A stretch of 57,580 nt of DNA from Verrucomicrobiales bacterium. GTDB lineage: Bacteria; Verrucomicrobiota; Verrucomicrobiia; Limisphaerales; UBA9464. Positions within the stretch are counted from its first letter, which is position 1, and every line of letters starts with the position of its first letter. The stretch covers positions 1 through 57,580 of the forward strand of contig JAIYBC010000019.1 in NCBI GenBank assembly GCA_027488845.1, given 5' to 3'. The notes beneath the pieces are model-generated. The model saw only the letters and a list, made by a program, of their open reading frames with translations, was not told the origin of the DNA and did no database searches. Below, piece by piece: positions 34,823 through 41,713 of the stretch. The position numbers were made by a program, and so were the translations under genes.

Positions 34823-35079
34823 TTGCGGCGCATCACGAGCATGAGCACGACGACGGCGGCAATTCCTCCGCCGATGAGAATCGGCGTCTGCTGATACCAC
34901 GGCACTGGGGACGCCGTTGGCTGGCGCTGAACCACCGCTTCCTGTTGGCGGGTCATGTTGTCCGCCACGACAATGCCCACATCGCGGGCGAGTCCGAGAA
35001 TGGAGGTTGCCCAGTTCTGCGGGTTGGTGCCCACGTCGGGCGTTCCGGTCGAGGTCTCTTTGGTGCGGGTCTGTTTCAT
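34819..35079 (-). CDS. Tail-anchored phage membrane protein
   Basis: An 86-residue protein: polar N-terminus, amphipathic helix (NWATSILGLARDVGIVVADNM), Gln-rich segment and a C-terminal membrane span (TPILIGGGIAAVVVLMLVM) with RRK. It is the first gene after the hairpin that follows the capsid gene. Its leader is C-rich (CCCCCTCCACCTCCTCCCA) and has no Shine-Dalgarno sequence. Confidence 0.7.
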   Translation of the reverse strand: MKQTRTKETSTGTPDVGTNPQNWATSILGLARDVGIVVADNMTRQQEAVVQRQPTASPVPWYQQTPILIGGGIAAVVVLMLVMRRK

Positions 35080-35091
35080 TGGGAGGAGGTG

Positions 35092-35140
35092 GAGGGGGCC
35101 GGGTCGGCGGCAGCCTCATGGCTACCTCGCCGGCCCCCTC
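35092..35140 (-). terminator. Strong hairpin after the capsid gene (attenuator or RNA-stability element)
   Basis: Perfect 11-bp arms GAGGGGGCCGG (35092-35102) and CCGGCCCCCTC (35130-35140) in the 84-base gap between the capsid gene and the next gene. No T-run follows in the direction of transcription, so it is more likely an attenuator or a 3'-end stabiliser of capsid mRNA than a full terminator. Confidence 0.55.
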
Positions 35141-35163
35141 GGTTGAACCCTGCCGGGTGAGTG

Positions 35164-36258
35164 TCAGACCGCCACGGCCAACAGCTTCAGTTCGTCCAGG
35201 CTGTTGGGAAGGAGACGGTGGGAGGTGATTTCGACCGTGGTCGAGGTGTCCGCCAGATCCGCGAAGGTCAGGCGCAGCTTGTCGCCGGCGAGCACCTTGG
35301 AATCCAGATTGATGGTCGAGTTGACGCTGTACGCGTCCTGACCGTCCTCCTCGGTGAAGAAGTCGAAGAAGGATTCCTGACGGGGCTGCATCGTCGGCAG
35401 CGTGGTCGCGCCGCTGAGGACAGCCGGGAACGGATCCCGGCTGGAATCGTTGGCGGCTTCCTGAAACAGGTCATCGGTCTCTTCCAACTGATCGGTGCCG
35501 TACTTGAGCTGGTACGAACCGGTCGAGGTGAGGGGGAACGTGCCCGCGAAGGTCGTCGTGTCGTAGGCCTGAAGGAGGAAGCCAGTCAGGACGCCGACGG
35601 TGGGGAACTCGTACGTGAAACGGGCCGTGCTCGGCGCGATGACCGTCTGAGACAGTTCCCACGGAAGATACGGGGTCTTCCGGGCCGGGGATCCGGACAC
35701 GATGGGGACTTCGCGGTAGATCGCCTGAACCTTAGCAGCAACGCCAGAGATGGCGCCGGCGCTGAGGAGGTTTCCGGAGGTCTCGAAATCCACCTGAAGG
35801 TACGGGTCGTCGTTCAGGTTCGACTCGTCGAGGGGGATCGAAAGGAAGTTCCCGAACGGCTCCGCAACCTGCGGATGACGCATCGGAATTCGGAAGGTGG
35901 CGGTGTAGGCGGTCGAGACCACAAGGCCGGCCGGCATCGCCTGAAGGGTGTTCCGATCCAGCTTCACGCCCACGTTCGTCAGGAATGAAGCCAGGTTGGC
36001 GCCGGTGAGGTCGATGCAATCGCGATTTCCGGCGCGGTCGTTCACGTGGAACTTGATGCGCTTGATCGCGGCGAGGATGCCGAAGCGCGCGGAAACCTTG
36101 GACGCGGTAGCAGCGCTGGAGTCGGTGGTGAAGTTGACGCGAAGGAGGAGCGATTCCAGACGGCGCGGCTGTCGAGACAGGCGCCACTGGGCGGAGGATC
36201 CGAGGGCAACCGATCCCGAGGACAGATTGATGAACTCCTTTTTCCGGGTGAAGACCAT
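35164..36258 (-). CDS. Candidate double-jelly-roll major capsid protein
   Basis: A 364-residue protein, the largest in the structural operon, with beta-rich sequence in two similar-sized halves. The first half has 'LESLLLRVNF', 'AIKRIKFHVNDRAGNRDCIDLTGANLASFL' and 'YTATFRIPMRHP'; the second has 'GVLTGFLLQAYD', 'GSYQLKYGTDQLEETDDLF' and 'DKLRLTFADLADTSTTVEI'. The length (PRD1 P3 has 395 residues, PM2 P2 269), fold pattern, neighbouring packaging ATPase and membrane proteins support a PRD1/PM2-type capsid. There is no direct homology evidence. A perfect hairpin lies just downstream and the leader is C-rich without Shine-Dalgarno. Confidence 0.72.
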   Translation of the reverse strand: MVFTRKKEFINLSSGSVALGSSAQWRLSRQPRRLESLLLRVNFTTDSSAATASKVSARFGILAAIKRIKFHVNDRAGNRDCIDLTGANLASFLTNVGVKLDRNTLQAMPAGLVVSTAYTATFRIPMRHPQVAEPFGNFLSIPLDESNLNDDPYLQVDFETSGNLLSAGAISGVAAKVQAIYREVPIVSGSPARKTPYLPWELSQTVIAPSTARFTYEFPTVGVLTGFLLQAYDTTTFAGTFPLTSTGSYQLKYGTDQLEETDDLFQEAANDSSRDPFPAVLSGATTLPTMQPRQESFFDFFTEEDGQDAYSVNSTINLDSKVLAGDKLRLTFADLADTSTTVEITSHRLLPNSLDELKLLAVAV

Positions 36259-36289
36259 GGGTGTTGTTTGGAGGGGGTTGCGTTGAGGG

Positions 36290-36412
36290 TTACTTCCCGA
36301 GAAGGGACATCACCTTGGACTTCAGCTTCGGGTAGAACTCGATGACGACGATGGTCGTCAGGACGGACATCCAGAAGCCTTTGGACATCAGGACGGATTT
36401 GATGGCGTTCAT
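36290..36412 (-). CDS. 40-residue phage membrane protein
   Basis: ATG to TAA gives a 40-residue peptide with a Lys start, one membrane segment (GFWMSVLTTIVVIEFY) and a Lys-rich end (PKLKSKVMSLLGK). It sits 31 bases upstream of the capsid gene. Small membrane peptides beside the capsid gene are a feature of PRD1-like phages. Supported by composition and tight spacing only. Confidence 0.62.
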   Translation of the reverse strand: MNAIKSVLMSKGFWMSVLTTIVVIEFYPKLKSKVMSLLGK

Positions 36413-36448
36413 TCGTGGAATCGGCGTTTTGCTTTCGCGGTTTTCACG

Positions 36449-36546
36449 TCACCACGGAATCCGGTTTTGCATCAGTCCCGCCATCAGGGCCGGAATCGGT
36501 GCCAGCGGCACCTTCAGCCACGGACACAGGCCCCGCGCTTTGTTCT
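36449..36546 (-). CDS. Possible small hydrophobic phage ORF overlapping the ATPase end
   Basis: In the -1 frame relative to the ATPase, the stretch encoding ...NKARGLCPWLKVPLAPIPAL and on to ...QNRIPW (stop 36449-36451) is hydrophobic. By hand count about 80% of its codons end in G or C, like the real genes nearby. No ATG or GTG heads it; CTG is the only candidate. It may be a separate tiny gene or a frameshifted extension of the ATPase. The left end is approximate. Confidence 0.35.
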
Positions 36547-37119
36547 GCAGACGAACCGGAATTGCGGCAGCCGTCGGACCTCCTCGACATCGAACCCAAA
36601 CCCCCTCGGGAACTCCAAGGCGGTGTCGTCGGTCATCTGGAAACAGACGACTTCCGTCAATTGGAGCCGCACCCGGTTGTTGAGGAGGTTCGGGGATTGC
36701 CCGATGAAGATGGAATCGAGGCCACGACGACGCCCACGCCAGACGAGGGACGACAGCTCGGGCGGGATTTTGTGCCCGTCGATGTGCTCTTGTAGCTCGT
36801 CGACCATGAAGAGCTTTCTCCCGGGAATCCTTTGGGAAAGCTCGAACGCGTACCGGGTGAAAAAGGCAAACCCTTGGTCCGGGGTTTCAAACTCCGTGAA
36901 CGGTTCGAAGCACACCCAGCCGGTTCCGATTTCCCGGTCGAGGTCGGCGAAGGTTCGGCAGATCGGAAGCCCCAGCCGATGGGCGAATTCCTCCTCCGGG
37001 TCAAAGATGAACCGCACCTTGGCCGGCAGGTTGGCCAGCACCTTCAATGCGAAGGTGGTCTTGCCCGATCCGGATCCGCCGAAGATTCCAAGCCGGTATG
37101 CCGGATGGTCAATTTGCAC
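36514..37119 (-). CDS. Phage packaging ATPase (A32/FtsK-HerA superfamily)
   Basis: A 201-residue P-loop ATPase. Walker A GGSGSGKT is at 14-21, Walker B KLFMVDE near 104, and a later RGRRRGLDSIFIGQSP stretch and VVCFQMTDD match the pattern of HerA/FtsK-like viral genome-packaging ATPases (PRD1 P9 type, about 200-230 residues). No membrane segment is present, unlike the Zot/pI proteins of filamentous phages. GTG 37119 is chosen because AAGGAG precedes it; it overlaps the upstream stop by 11 bases. Confidence 0.82.
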   Translation of the reverse strand: MQIDHPAYRLGIFGGSGSGKTTFALKVLANLPAKVRFIFDPEEEFAHRLGLPICRTFADLDREIGTGWVCFEPFTEFETPDQGFAFFTRYAFELSQRIPGRKLFMVDELQEHIDGHKIPPELSSLVWRGRRRGLDSIFIGQSPNLLNNRVRLQLTEVVCFQMTDDTALEFPRGFGFDVEEVRRLPQFRFVCRTKRGACVRG

Positions 37120-37411
37120 CGGGTGTCTCCTTTTTGAAGGTGGCGCACGCGGTGTGAACTCCAAGGAACCATGTCCCAAGAATCGCAACGGCGCATCCCG
37201 TTGGGGAAATCTCCGGATCCATGCCGTGCTCGGCGAGGACGTGCGGGGCCAGCTCGCCGAGAATGTCGCGCATCTCCGGAGACAGAGCCGCCCCTTCGAT
37301 CACAGGGGCCGCCACGGACTGGTCAACACCGGCAGCAATGGCCGCCGCCTTGACCTTGTTTCGGCCGTACTGGTCGGCCAAGCCGGCTCCAGCCCTTGCA
37401 ATCTTCGCCAC
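37109..37411 (-). CDS. Phage protein with late hydrophobic segment
   Basis: A 100-residue protein from GTG (TTG three bases upstream is an alternative): Ala-rich helices (KIARAGAGLADQYGRNKVKAAAIAAGVDQSVAAP) then a hydrophobic stretch (PTGCAVAILGTWFLGVHTACATF) and KKETPGAN. The same frame stays open to an ATG at 37705, giving 198 residues, but that added part is Pro-rich and by hand count only about 45% of its codons end in G or C, so I think it is a shadow of the overlapping gene 37300-37731. The stop overlaps the ATPase start by 11 bases. Confidence 0.55.
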   Translation of the reverse strand: MAKIARAGAGLADQYGRNKVKAAAIAAGVDQSVAAPVIEGAALSPEMRDILGELAPHVLAEHGMDPEISPTGCAVAILGTWFLGVHTACATFKKETPGAN

Positions 37412-37731
37412 CAAGCCAGGAGGAAGAGAAGGACGAGGTGCCCGAGGAGGTTCGCCCGGATTTCCGGCCACCGGTTCCCGAGCAGGATTCTTCCCGTCCG
37501 ATCCAGCAGCTTTGCTGTAGCGACCATGAATTGGGGGCCGCCCCGGTCCGCGAGGCGGCGCCCCATCGCCTGAAGGACGGGATCCGGAGACGCCCGCAGC
37601 TGCGATTGCAGCAGCTCCGACAGGAGGGATTGAAGGACTTGGGTCTGCTTTCGCTGGTCCCGGATCCGACGACGGAGGCAGCGCCAATTCTGGAATCGTT
37701 TCCATGCGTCAAGGAAGGTTCCAGAGTTCAT
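37300..37731 (-). CDS. Phage helical membrane-associated protein
   Basis: A 143-residue protein, Arg/Leu/Gln-rich and helical (NSGTFLDAWKRFQNWRCLRRRIRDQRKQTQVLQSLLSELLQSQ), with a hydrophobic segment (RANLLGHLVLLFLLAWW). By hand count about 76% of its codons end in G or C against about 45% in the overlapping frame 37414-37705, which is why I prefer this frame. It overlaps the previous gene by 23 bases and the next by about 110 bases. Function unknown. Confidence 0.55.
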   Translation of the reverse strand: MNSGTFLDAWKRFQNWRCLRRRIRDQRKQTQVLQSLLSELLQSQLRASPDPVLQAMGRRLADRGGPQFMVATAKLLDRTGRILLGNRWPEIRANLLGHLVLLFLLAWWRRLQGLEPAWPTSTAETRSRRRPLLPVLTSPWRPL

Positions 37732-37936
37732 CAAAGACGGACCGGGCAAGACCCGGTGCGGAGGTGGTCGGAGCTTCCGACGGAGCCGAGGCCGGCGCGG
37801 ACGGTGCCGCTGGGGCCTTCGGTCGTGACGCCTTGGCTTTACGGCCTACGTCCTCGGGCTTGTTCGGCCCCTTTGCGGCTGCGGGCGCCTCTGGGGGAGG
37901 CACGGCGGGATTCTTGGGATCGGTTTTTTCGCTCAC
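37709..37936 (-). CDS. Phage Pro/Ala-rich small protein
   Basis: A 75-residue protein (SEKTDPKNPAVPPPEAPAAAKGPNKPEDVGRKAKASRPKAP... ending SVFDELWNLP) from a GTG start. Low-complexity, disordered-looking with a short helical end. Codons are GC-ending. Its 5' part overlaps the 3' part of the RHH gene by 98 bases in another frame. Possibly a scaffold or linker protein. Confidence 0.5.
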   Translation of the reverse strand: MSEKTDPKNPAVPPPEAPAAAKGPNKPEDVGRKAKASRPKAPAAPSAPASAPSEAPTTSAPGLARSVFDELWNLP

Positions 37937-38183
37937 GCCGTGAGCCTTGCCCGTCGGCTGTGCGCCCGTCGCGGCCGCGCTCGGGGTCGATTCTGCCGCG
38001 AACCCATTCCATGCGCTCCTCGGTCTGACGCGCGATGATTGGAAGGCCGATCTGGACCAGCTCGCGCATGATCTGCGCTTCGGTGGTCCCAGAGATGGAA
38101 CAGATTTCCCGGATTCTTCGGCCCCAAGGGGCGGGAATGCGGATCGTGAACTTTTCCCAGATGGTTTTTTCGAGTGGCTTCAT
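37839..38183 (-). CDS. Ribbon-helix-helix DNA-binding regulator of the phage
   Basis: A 114-residue protein. Residues about 8-50 (WEKFTIRIPAPWGRRIREICSISGTTEAQIMRELVQIGLPII) form a ribbon-helix-helix: the beta strand TIRIP, then two helices. The Arg-rich tail overlaps the next gene in another frame, and may be less constrained. It is the first gene of the leftward operon, so it is a natural repressor or activator of it. Leader is C-rich without Shine-Dalgarno (CCCCACCCCTGCC before ATG). Confidence 0.7.
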   Translation of the reverse strand: MKPLEKTIWEKFTIRIPAPWGRRIREICSISGTTEAQIMRELVQIGLPIIARQTEERMEWVRGRIDPERGRDGRTADGQGSRRERKNRSQESRRASPRGARSRKGAEQARGRRP

Positions 38184-38764
38184 GGCAGGGGTGGGGCTTC
38201 GCCCCGGGACGTTGGAGCGGTTTTTCGCTTTGGACTCGGCTGGTGGGGCGGGGGGCGCGGGGGGCGGGGAGGCCGAAAAAGGAAACGCCCCGGTCGGAGC
38301 TGAGGGCTTCAGTAGTCCAACCGGGGCGAATCACCATCCGAGGCCGTAGGGCGCTCGGGGTCGCACCGCTGCGTTGCCCCTATCCTCCCTGACGGCGAGA
38401 TGAATTTGGACGCCCTGCCCTGACCGCGCAACGGGGAGTCGACTTTCAAAACACCCCCCCACCCCCCCCACCCCTCTACCTCCGGAAATGCGATTTTCCC
38501 TAGGTGAGGGGGTGGGGGGGTATTTCTACGTTTATCGCAGGAGAGAGGAGAGATAGGGAGGGGTGGGAAATTTTTTTCTACGCCGGTTTCCTCCCCCGCG
38601 CCCCCACCTTCCAAACGCGCCCCGATCACCAGCCGAGCACAAAGCGCTAAACCGTTGTTCCCCAGTTGTTCACGGCCGCAGGCCGCACCCTTCACAGGGG
38701 CATGGGGAAAACCGGTGAACAGCCGGTGAACAAGTCTCCCCAGAAGGGTGGGAGCCTCCGAAAG
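38184..38764. other. Phage non-coding control region with G/C-tract hairpins
   Basis: About 580 bases with no credible gene. It holds C7-A-C8-A-C4 (38454-38474) facing GGGGG-T-GGGGGGG (38508-38520) as a near-perfect inverted repeat with about 22 bases between, then purine-rich AGGGAGGGGTGGG with TTTCCTCCCCC opposite. It probably contains the leftward promoter and possibly the replication origin. One 128-codon minus-strand frame here is judged spurious. Confidence 0.55.
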
Positions 38765-38792
38765 GAATCGAATATCTATTATTGTGCGACAG
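38765..38792 (-). other. Right attachment site: dif-like with degenerate XerD arm
   Basis: The exact core ctattattgtgcgac is at 38776-38790. On the minus strand the XerC-like arm (CTGTCGCACAA) and centre TAATAG are kept, but the XerD-like arm, on the phage side, is degenerate (ATATTCGATTC; 4/11 matches to E. coli dif). This is the arrangement expected from a phage attP with a poor XerD arm. Confidence 0.68.
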
Positions 38793-38938
38793 CTGTGGGC
38801 GCGCAGCTGAAGCTCGGAGAACTGAGGGCTCGATCGATCCTAAACGGTTTGTCCTGAACCGCTTCCGCACCATTCGACACCGATGTCGGTATCCGCCGTC
38901 GATGCCCCCGTTGTTGCGTGCACTCGTCCAAACCCACC

Positions 38939-41539
38939 TCAAGGGATCCGCAGCAACTCCGTCTGGGTCCACGAGTCCTCGCGCTTGGACTCCTTGCCGC
39001 GGATCGACTGGACGGTCTCCAATTTGACCGGCGCCGAGCCATGACCCCATTCCCGGCGGATGTAGGTCAGGACGTCCGCGATCTGCTGGTCGTCGAGCGC
39101 CTCGGCCAAGGCCGGCATGTTCAGCTCGTACTTCACGCCCTTGACCATGATGGCGTCCCGAACCCCGTGGAGGACGATCCGGACGAGGCGCTGTTCGGAA
39201 CCCAGGGACCACTCCGAGTCGACGAGCGGCGGCGCCAATCCCTCTTGTCCGCGGCCATGGGGTTGATGGCAAGCTCCGCAGAGTGTCGGGTAGATCTCCT
39301 TGCCGCGGTTGAAACTCTCCAACTCCGCGCCGGCGAGCGGCTGGACCGCGGCCACGGCCGGCTCATCTGCCGAAACGGCCTTGCCCGGCCATGTGAAAAG
39401 TTTCCCCAAACGCTGCACCCGTTGGACCACGGCGGGGTCGTCGAACCGGGCGAGGTCCTTCATCGCGATGGGCTCCGAGGCCAGAGTCAACGGCCGAAAC
39501 CGGGCGGCCGCACCCTTGGCGTCCGGCACCAAACCCAGGAAACCGTCCAGGATCGCCAGCATCTGCCAGTCCACCGAGACCCGCCGTCCGGCGAGCTTCA
39601 GGGTGGCGGCAATCGATTCGGCGTCGCCGGCATTGGCGATGCATCGGACGAGCCCGGACACCAACGGGGCGTGGTCCTTTCGGGAAGCCCCACAAAGCGG
39701 GTCGGAGACGAGCAGTTGGAGGAACGGGAGTTCCCTGCCCTTCAATCCGCTGATCGCCGCATCGAAGCGCAACCGTGACGGTGGGCCGTTCATCAGCAGG
39801 ACCTTCATCACCGCCTCCGCGGATTCGCCGCCGACGTCGCCCAAGGTCAGGAGGAATTGGGCATGGGAGGCCTCTCGGACGAATCCGGCGCGGTGGAGCA
39901 GGGTTTCGGTCGCCGCCTTCCGCTCGTCGCCCGGAGGCAACGATCCGTACACCCTCAATGCGGCCGTGCGCACCCGGTTGTCGGGATCCTCCAACGCCCG
40001 GGCGAAATGGGTCGCCTTCAATGCACCCAGGCCCTCGAGGGTCCACAGCGCATGCAGGCGGCCGAAGGCGGAAGCCGTTGCCGAACCCAGCACGCCGGCC
40101 ATCGCCACCTCGGTACCGGGCTCACGCTTCTCCACGAGCAACCGTTGGGCGGTGTCCCGCCAGAACCCGTTCGGACTGGAAAGCCGTGACTGGAGTTCGG
40201 CCAATCCCGGACGCGGTGACAGTGCATCCTTCCGCGCCACTGCTCGGCCCGAATGCACGATGCGATAGATGCGGCCCAGATCCGCAGGCGCCTGGAGCTG
40301 CCGCGACTCGATCTGCTTCCGCAGGTAGCTCGTCAGGTAGATGCGATGCTGGATCAACCCACGGGCCATGTCGGCGATGTACAGGGTCCCGTCGGGTCCG
40401 TTCTGCAGGGCCACCGGACGGAATCGCTCGTCGGTGGAGGTCAGGAACTCCGATTCCGGATGGGCGTTGGTGGCCTTGAGCACGCCGTCCTCGTCCACGA
40501 TGCGGTTGCGTCGGATGAGGTTGGCGCTCGGCTCGCACAGGAAGACGTCTCCGACGAACTCGGCCGGGAACTGGTCGCCGCGATAGACCAACGGACTGCA
40601 GGCGGCGGTGAACTGGGCCAACCGGCCGTCGCGGTTCAGGGTGTTCGGTTGGTACCCCCGATTGACGCCAGGCGTGACACGGCCCGGCCAGACCTTCTGG
40701 CTGTCGGCCAACTGCGCATTGATCCCAAACGGCGTCTTGAGGTTGGGGTTCCGGATCAACTGGGCCGCCGGCAGCAGGTCCGCGCGGATCTGGTCGGAGT
40801 TGGAGTTGAAGTAGAGCCGACCGTCGTCGTCCTGGCTGATTCCCCATTGTCCCCGGAACGGTGTCTCCGTACGGATCCAGTTGGTCGGACTGCCTCCGAG
40901 GTGTCGGTACCGGAGCGTGTGATTCGCGGAATAGACCCAGTTGTCCAAGGCCCGCAGAAGGCCGTTGCTCGCATGCTCCGGATTCGATTTCGCCCCGAGG
41001 GCCGGATCGTTCTGCGAAGCGTAGTCGGTGAACACCAGCACCTTCTCCTCGGCCTTGCCGTCGCCGTCGGCGTCCCGGAGGAACCAGACCCTCGGCGGTT
41101 CCGCGACGAGGGCGCCGTCCTGGAAGAGCATCAGTGAGCGCGGCATCACCAATCCCTCGGCGAACACGGTCCGCTGGTCCATGCGTCCGTCGCCGTCGCG
41201 GTCGTCGAGGATCACGACGCTTCCGTTGGGTTCGGATTCCCCGCCCCCATCCGGCGTCCGCATGTAGCCCGACATCTCGACCACCCAAAGCCGGCCCCGC
41301 GGATCGAATTGCATCGCCACCGGGGTCCGCACGAGAGGCTCCGCCGCCACGACTTCCGCGGTGAAGCCCGGCGGAAGACGGAAGGATTGGATCTGCTGTT
41401 CCGGCGTCAGCACCGGCGCCGGCGGAATGAGCGCGGCCGGCACGACTTCCGATTGGGTTTCCCCTGCCTTGTCCCCGTTCTGGGCACGGACCGCAAGGGG
41501 TGTCAGCAACGCCGCGGCGATGAGTATGGATCGGAGCAT
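38939..41539 (-). CDS. PVC-type membrane-bound dehydrogenase fused to cytochrome c
   Basis: An 866-residue exported protein: signal peptide (RSILIAAALLTPLAVRA), an N-terminal beta-propeller 'membrane-bound dehydrogenase' domain (FRLPPGFTAEVVAAEPLVRTPVAMQFDPRGRLWVVEMSGY... with Ca-binding DDRDGDGRMD and DADGDGKAE loops), HEAT-like repeats in the middle, and a C-terminal cytochrome c domain with heme motif CGACH (about residue 753). In the PVC group such proteins oxidise sugars or alcohols at the cell surface; the substrate is not known. It lies 149 bases right of the prophage. Confidence 0.92.
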   Translation of the reverse strand: MLRSILIAAALLTPLAVRAQNGDKAGETQSEVVPAALIPPAPVLTPEQQIQSFRLPPGFTAEVVAAEPLVRTPVAMQFDPRGRLWVVEMSGYMRTPDGGGESEPNGSVVILDDRDGDGRMDQRTVFAEGLVMPRSLMLFQDGALVAEPPRVWFLRDADGDGKAEEKVLVFTDYASQNDPALGAKSNPEHASNGLLRALDNWVYSANHTLRYRHLGGSPTNWIRTETPFRGQWGISQDDDGRLYFNSNSDQIRADLLPAAQLIRNPNLKTPFGINAQLADSQKVWPGRVTPGVNRGYQPNTLNRDGRLAQFTAACSPLVYRGDQFPAEFVGDVFLCEPSANLIRRNRIVDEDGVLKATNAHPESEFLTSTDERFRPVALQNGPDGTLYIADMARGLIQHRIYLTSYLRKQIESRQLQAPADLGRIYRIVHSGRAVARKDALSPRPGLAELQSRLSSPNGFWRDTAQRLLVEKREPGTEVAMAGVLGSATASAFGRLHALWTLEGLGALKATHFARALEDPDNRVRTAALRVYGSLPPGDERKAATETLLHRAGFVREASHAQFLLTLGDVGGESAEAVMKVLLMNGPPSRLRFDAAISGLKGRELPFLQLLVSDPLCGASRKDHAPLVSGLVRCIANAGDAESIAATLKLAGRRVSVDWQMLAILDGFLGLVPDAKGAAARFRPLTLASEPIAMKDLARFDDPAVVQRVQRLGKLFTWPGKAVSADEPAVAAVQPLAGAELESFNRGKEIYPTLCGACHQPHGRGQEGLAPPLVDSEWSLGSEQRLVRIVLHGVRDAIMVKGVKYELNMPALAEALDDQQIADVLTYIRREWGHGSAPVKLETVQSIRGKESKREDSWTQTELLRIP

Positions 41540-41713
41540 GTCGGGCTGGAGGCACGCTGCGTGGCGGCACGGTGCCGAGGACGCAGTGGTGACGCGGGAA
41601 AGGATACGGTCGAACCGTGGCAAGCCAAGCGGCAACCCGGATGAAGCGGGTCGGAAGTCCACCTGTTGGCGCCGCTCTTGCCAGCAGGTGGTCCGGGCTG
41701 GCTTCCTTGTCGC

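Larger units (their letters stand above)
27862..38790. mobile_element. Integrated tailless phage (candidate double-jelly-roll type), Xer-dependent integration
   Basis: A 10.9-kb element bounded by an exact 15-bp AT-rich repeat in otherwise GC-rich DNA, with no integrase or transposase inside. It contains a helicase-led early operon reading right, and a leftward structural operon with an A32/FtsK-HerA-type packaging ATPase, a 364-residue candidate capsid protein, and at least six small single-membrane-span proteins. There is no portal, large terminase, tape measure or tail gene. Size and gene set fit PM2/FLiP/autolykivirus-scale phages. Element type is inferred; the borders are read directly. 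Confidence 0.82.

Noticed and set aside
37412-37705. N-terminal Pro-rich extension of the 37109 gene
   Set aside because: By hand count about 45% G/C-ending codons against about 76% in the overlapping frame; judged a shadow, though not excluded.
38309-38695. A 128-codon minus-strand frame in the phage control region
   Set aside because: Spans the homopolymer tracts, has no domain-like sequence and no ribosome-binding site.
27862-38790. Interpretation as a filamentous (inovirus) prophage
   Set aside because: Dif use fits, but there is no Zot-like ATPase with membrane anchor, no tiny major coat protein series typical of inoviruses and no rolling-circle Rep; a 364-residue capsid-like protein is present instead.
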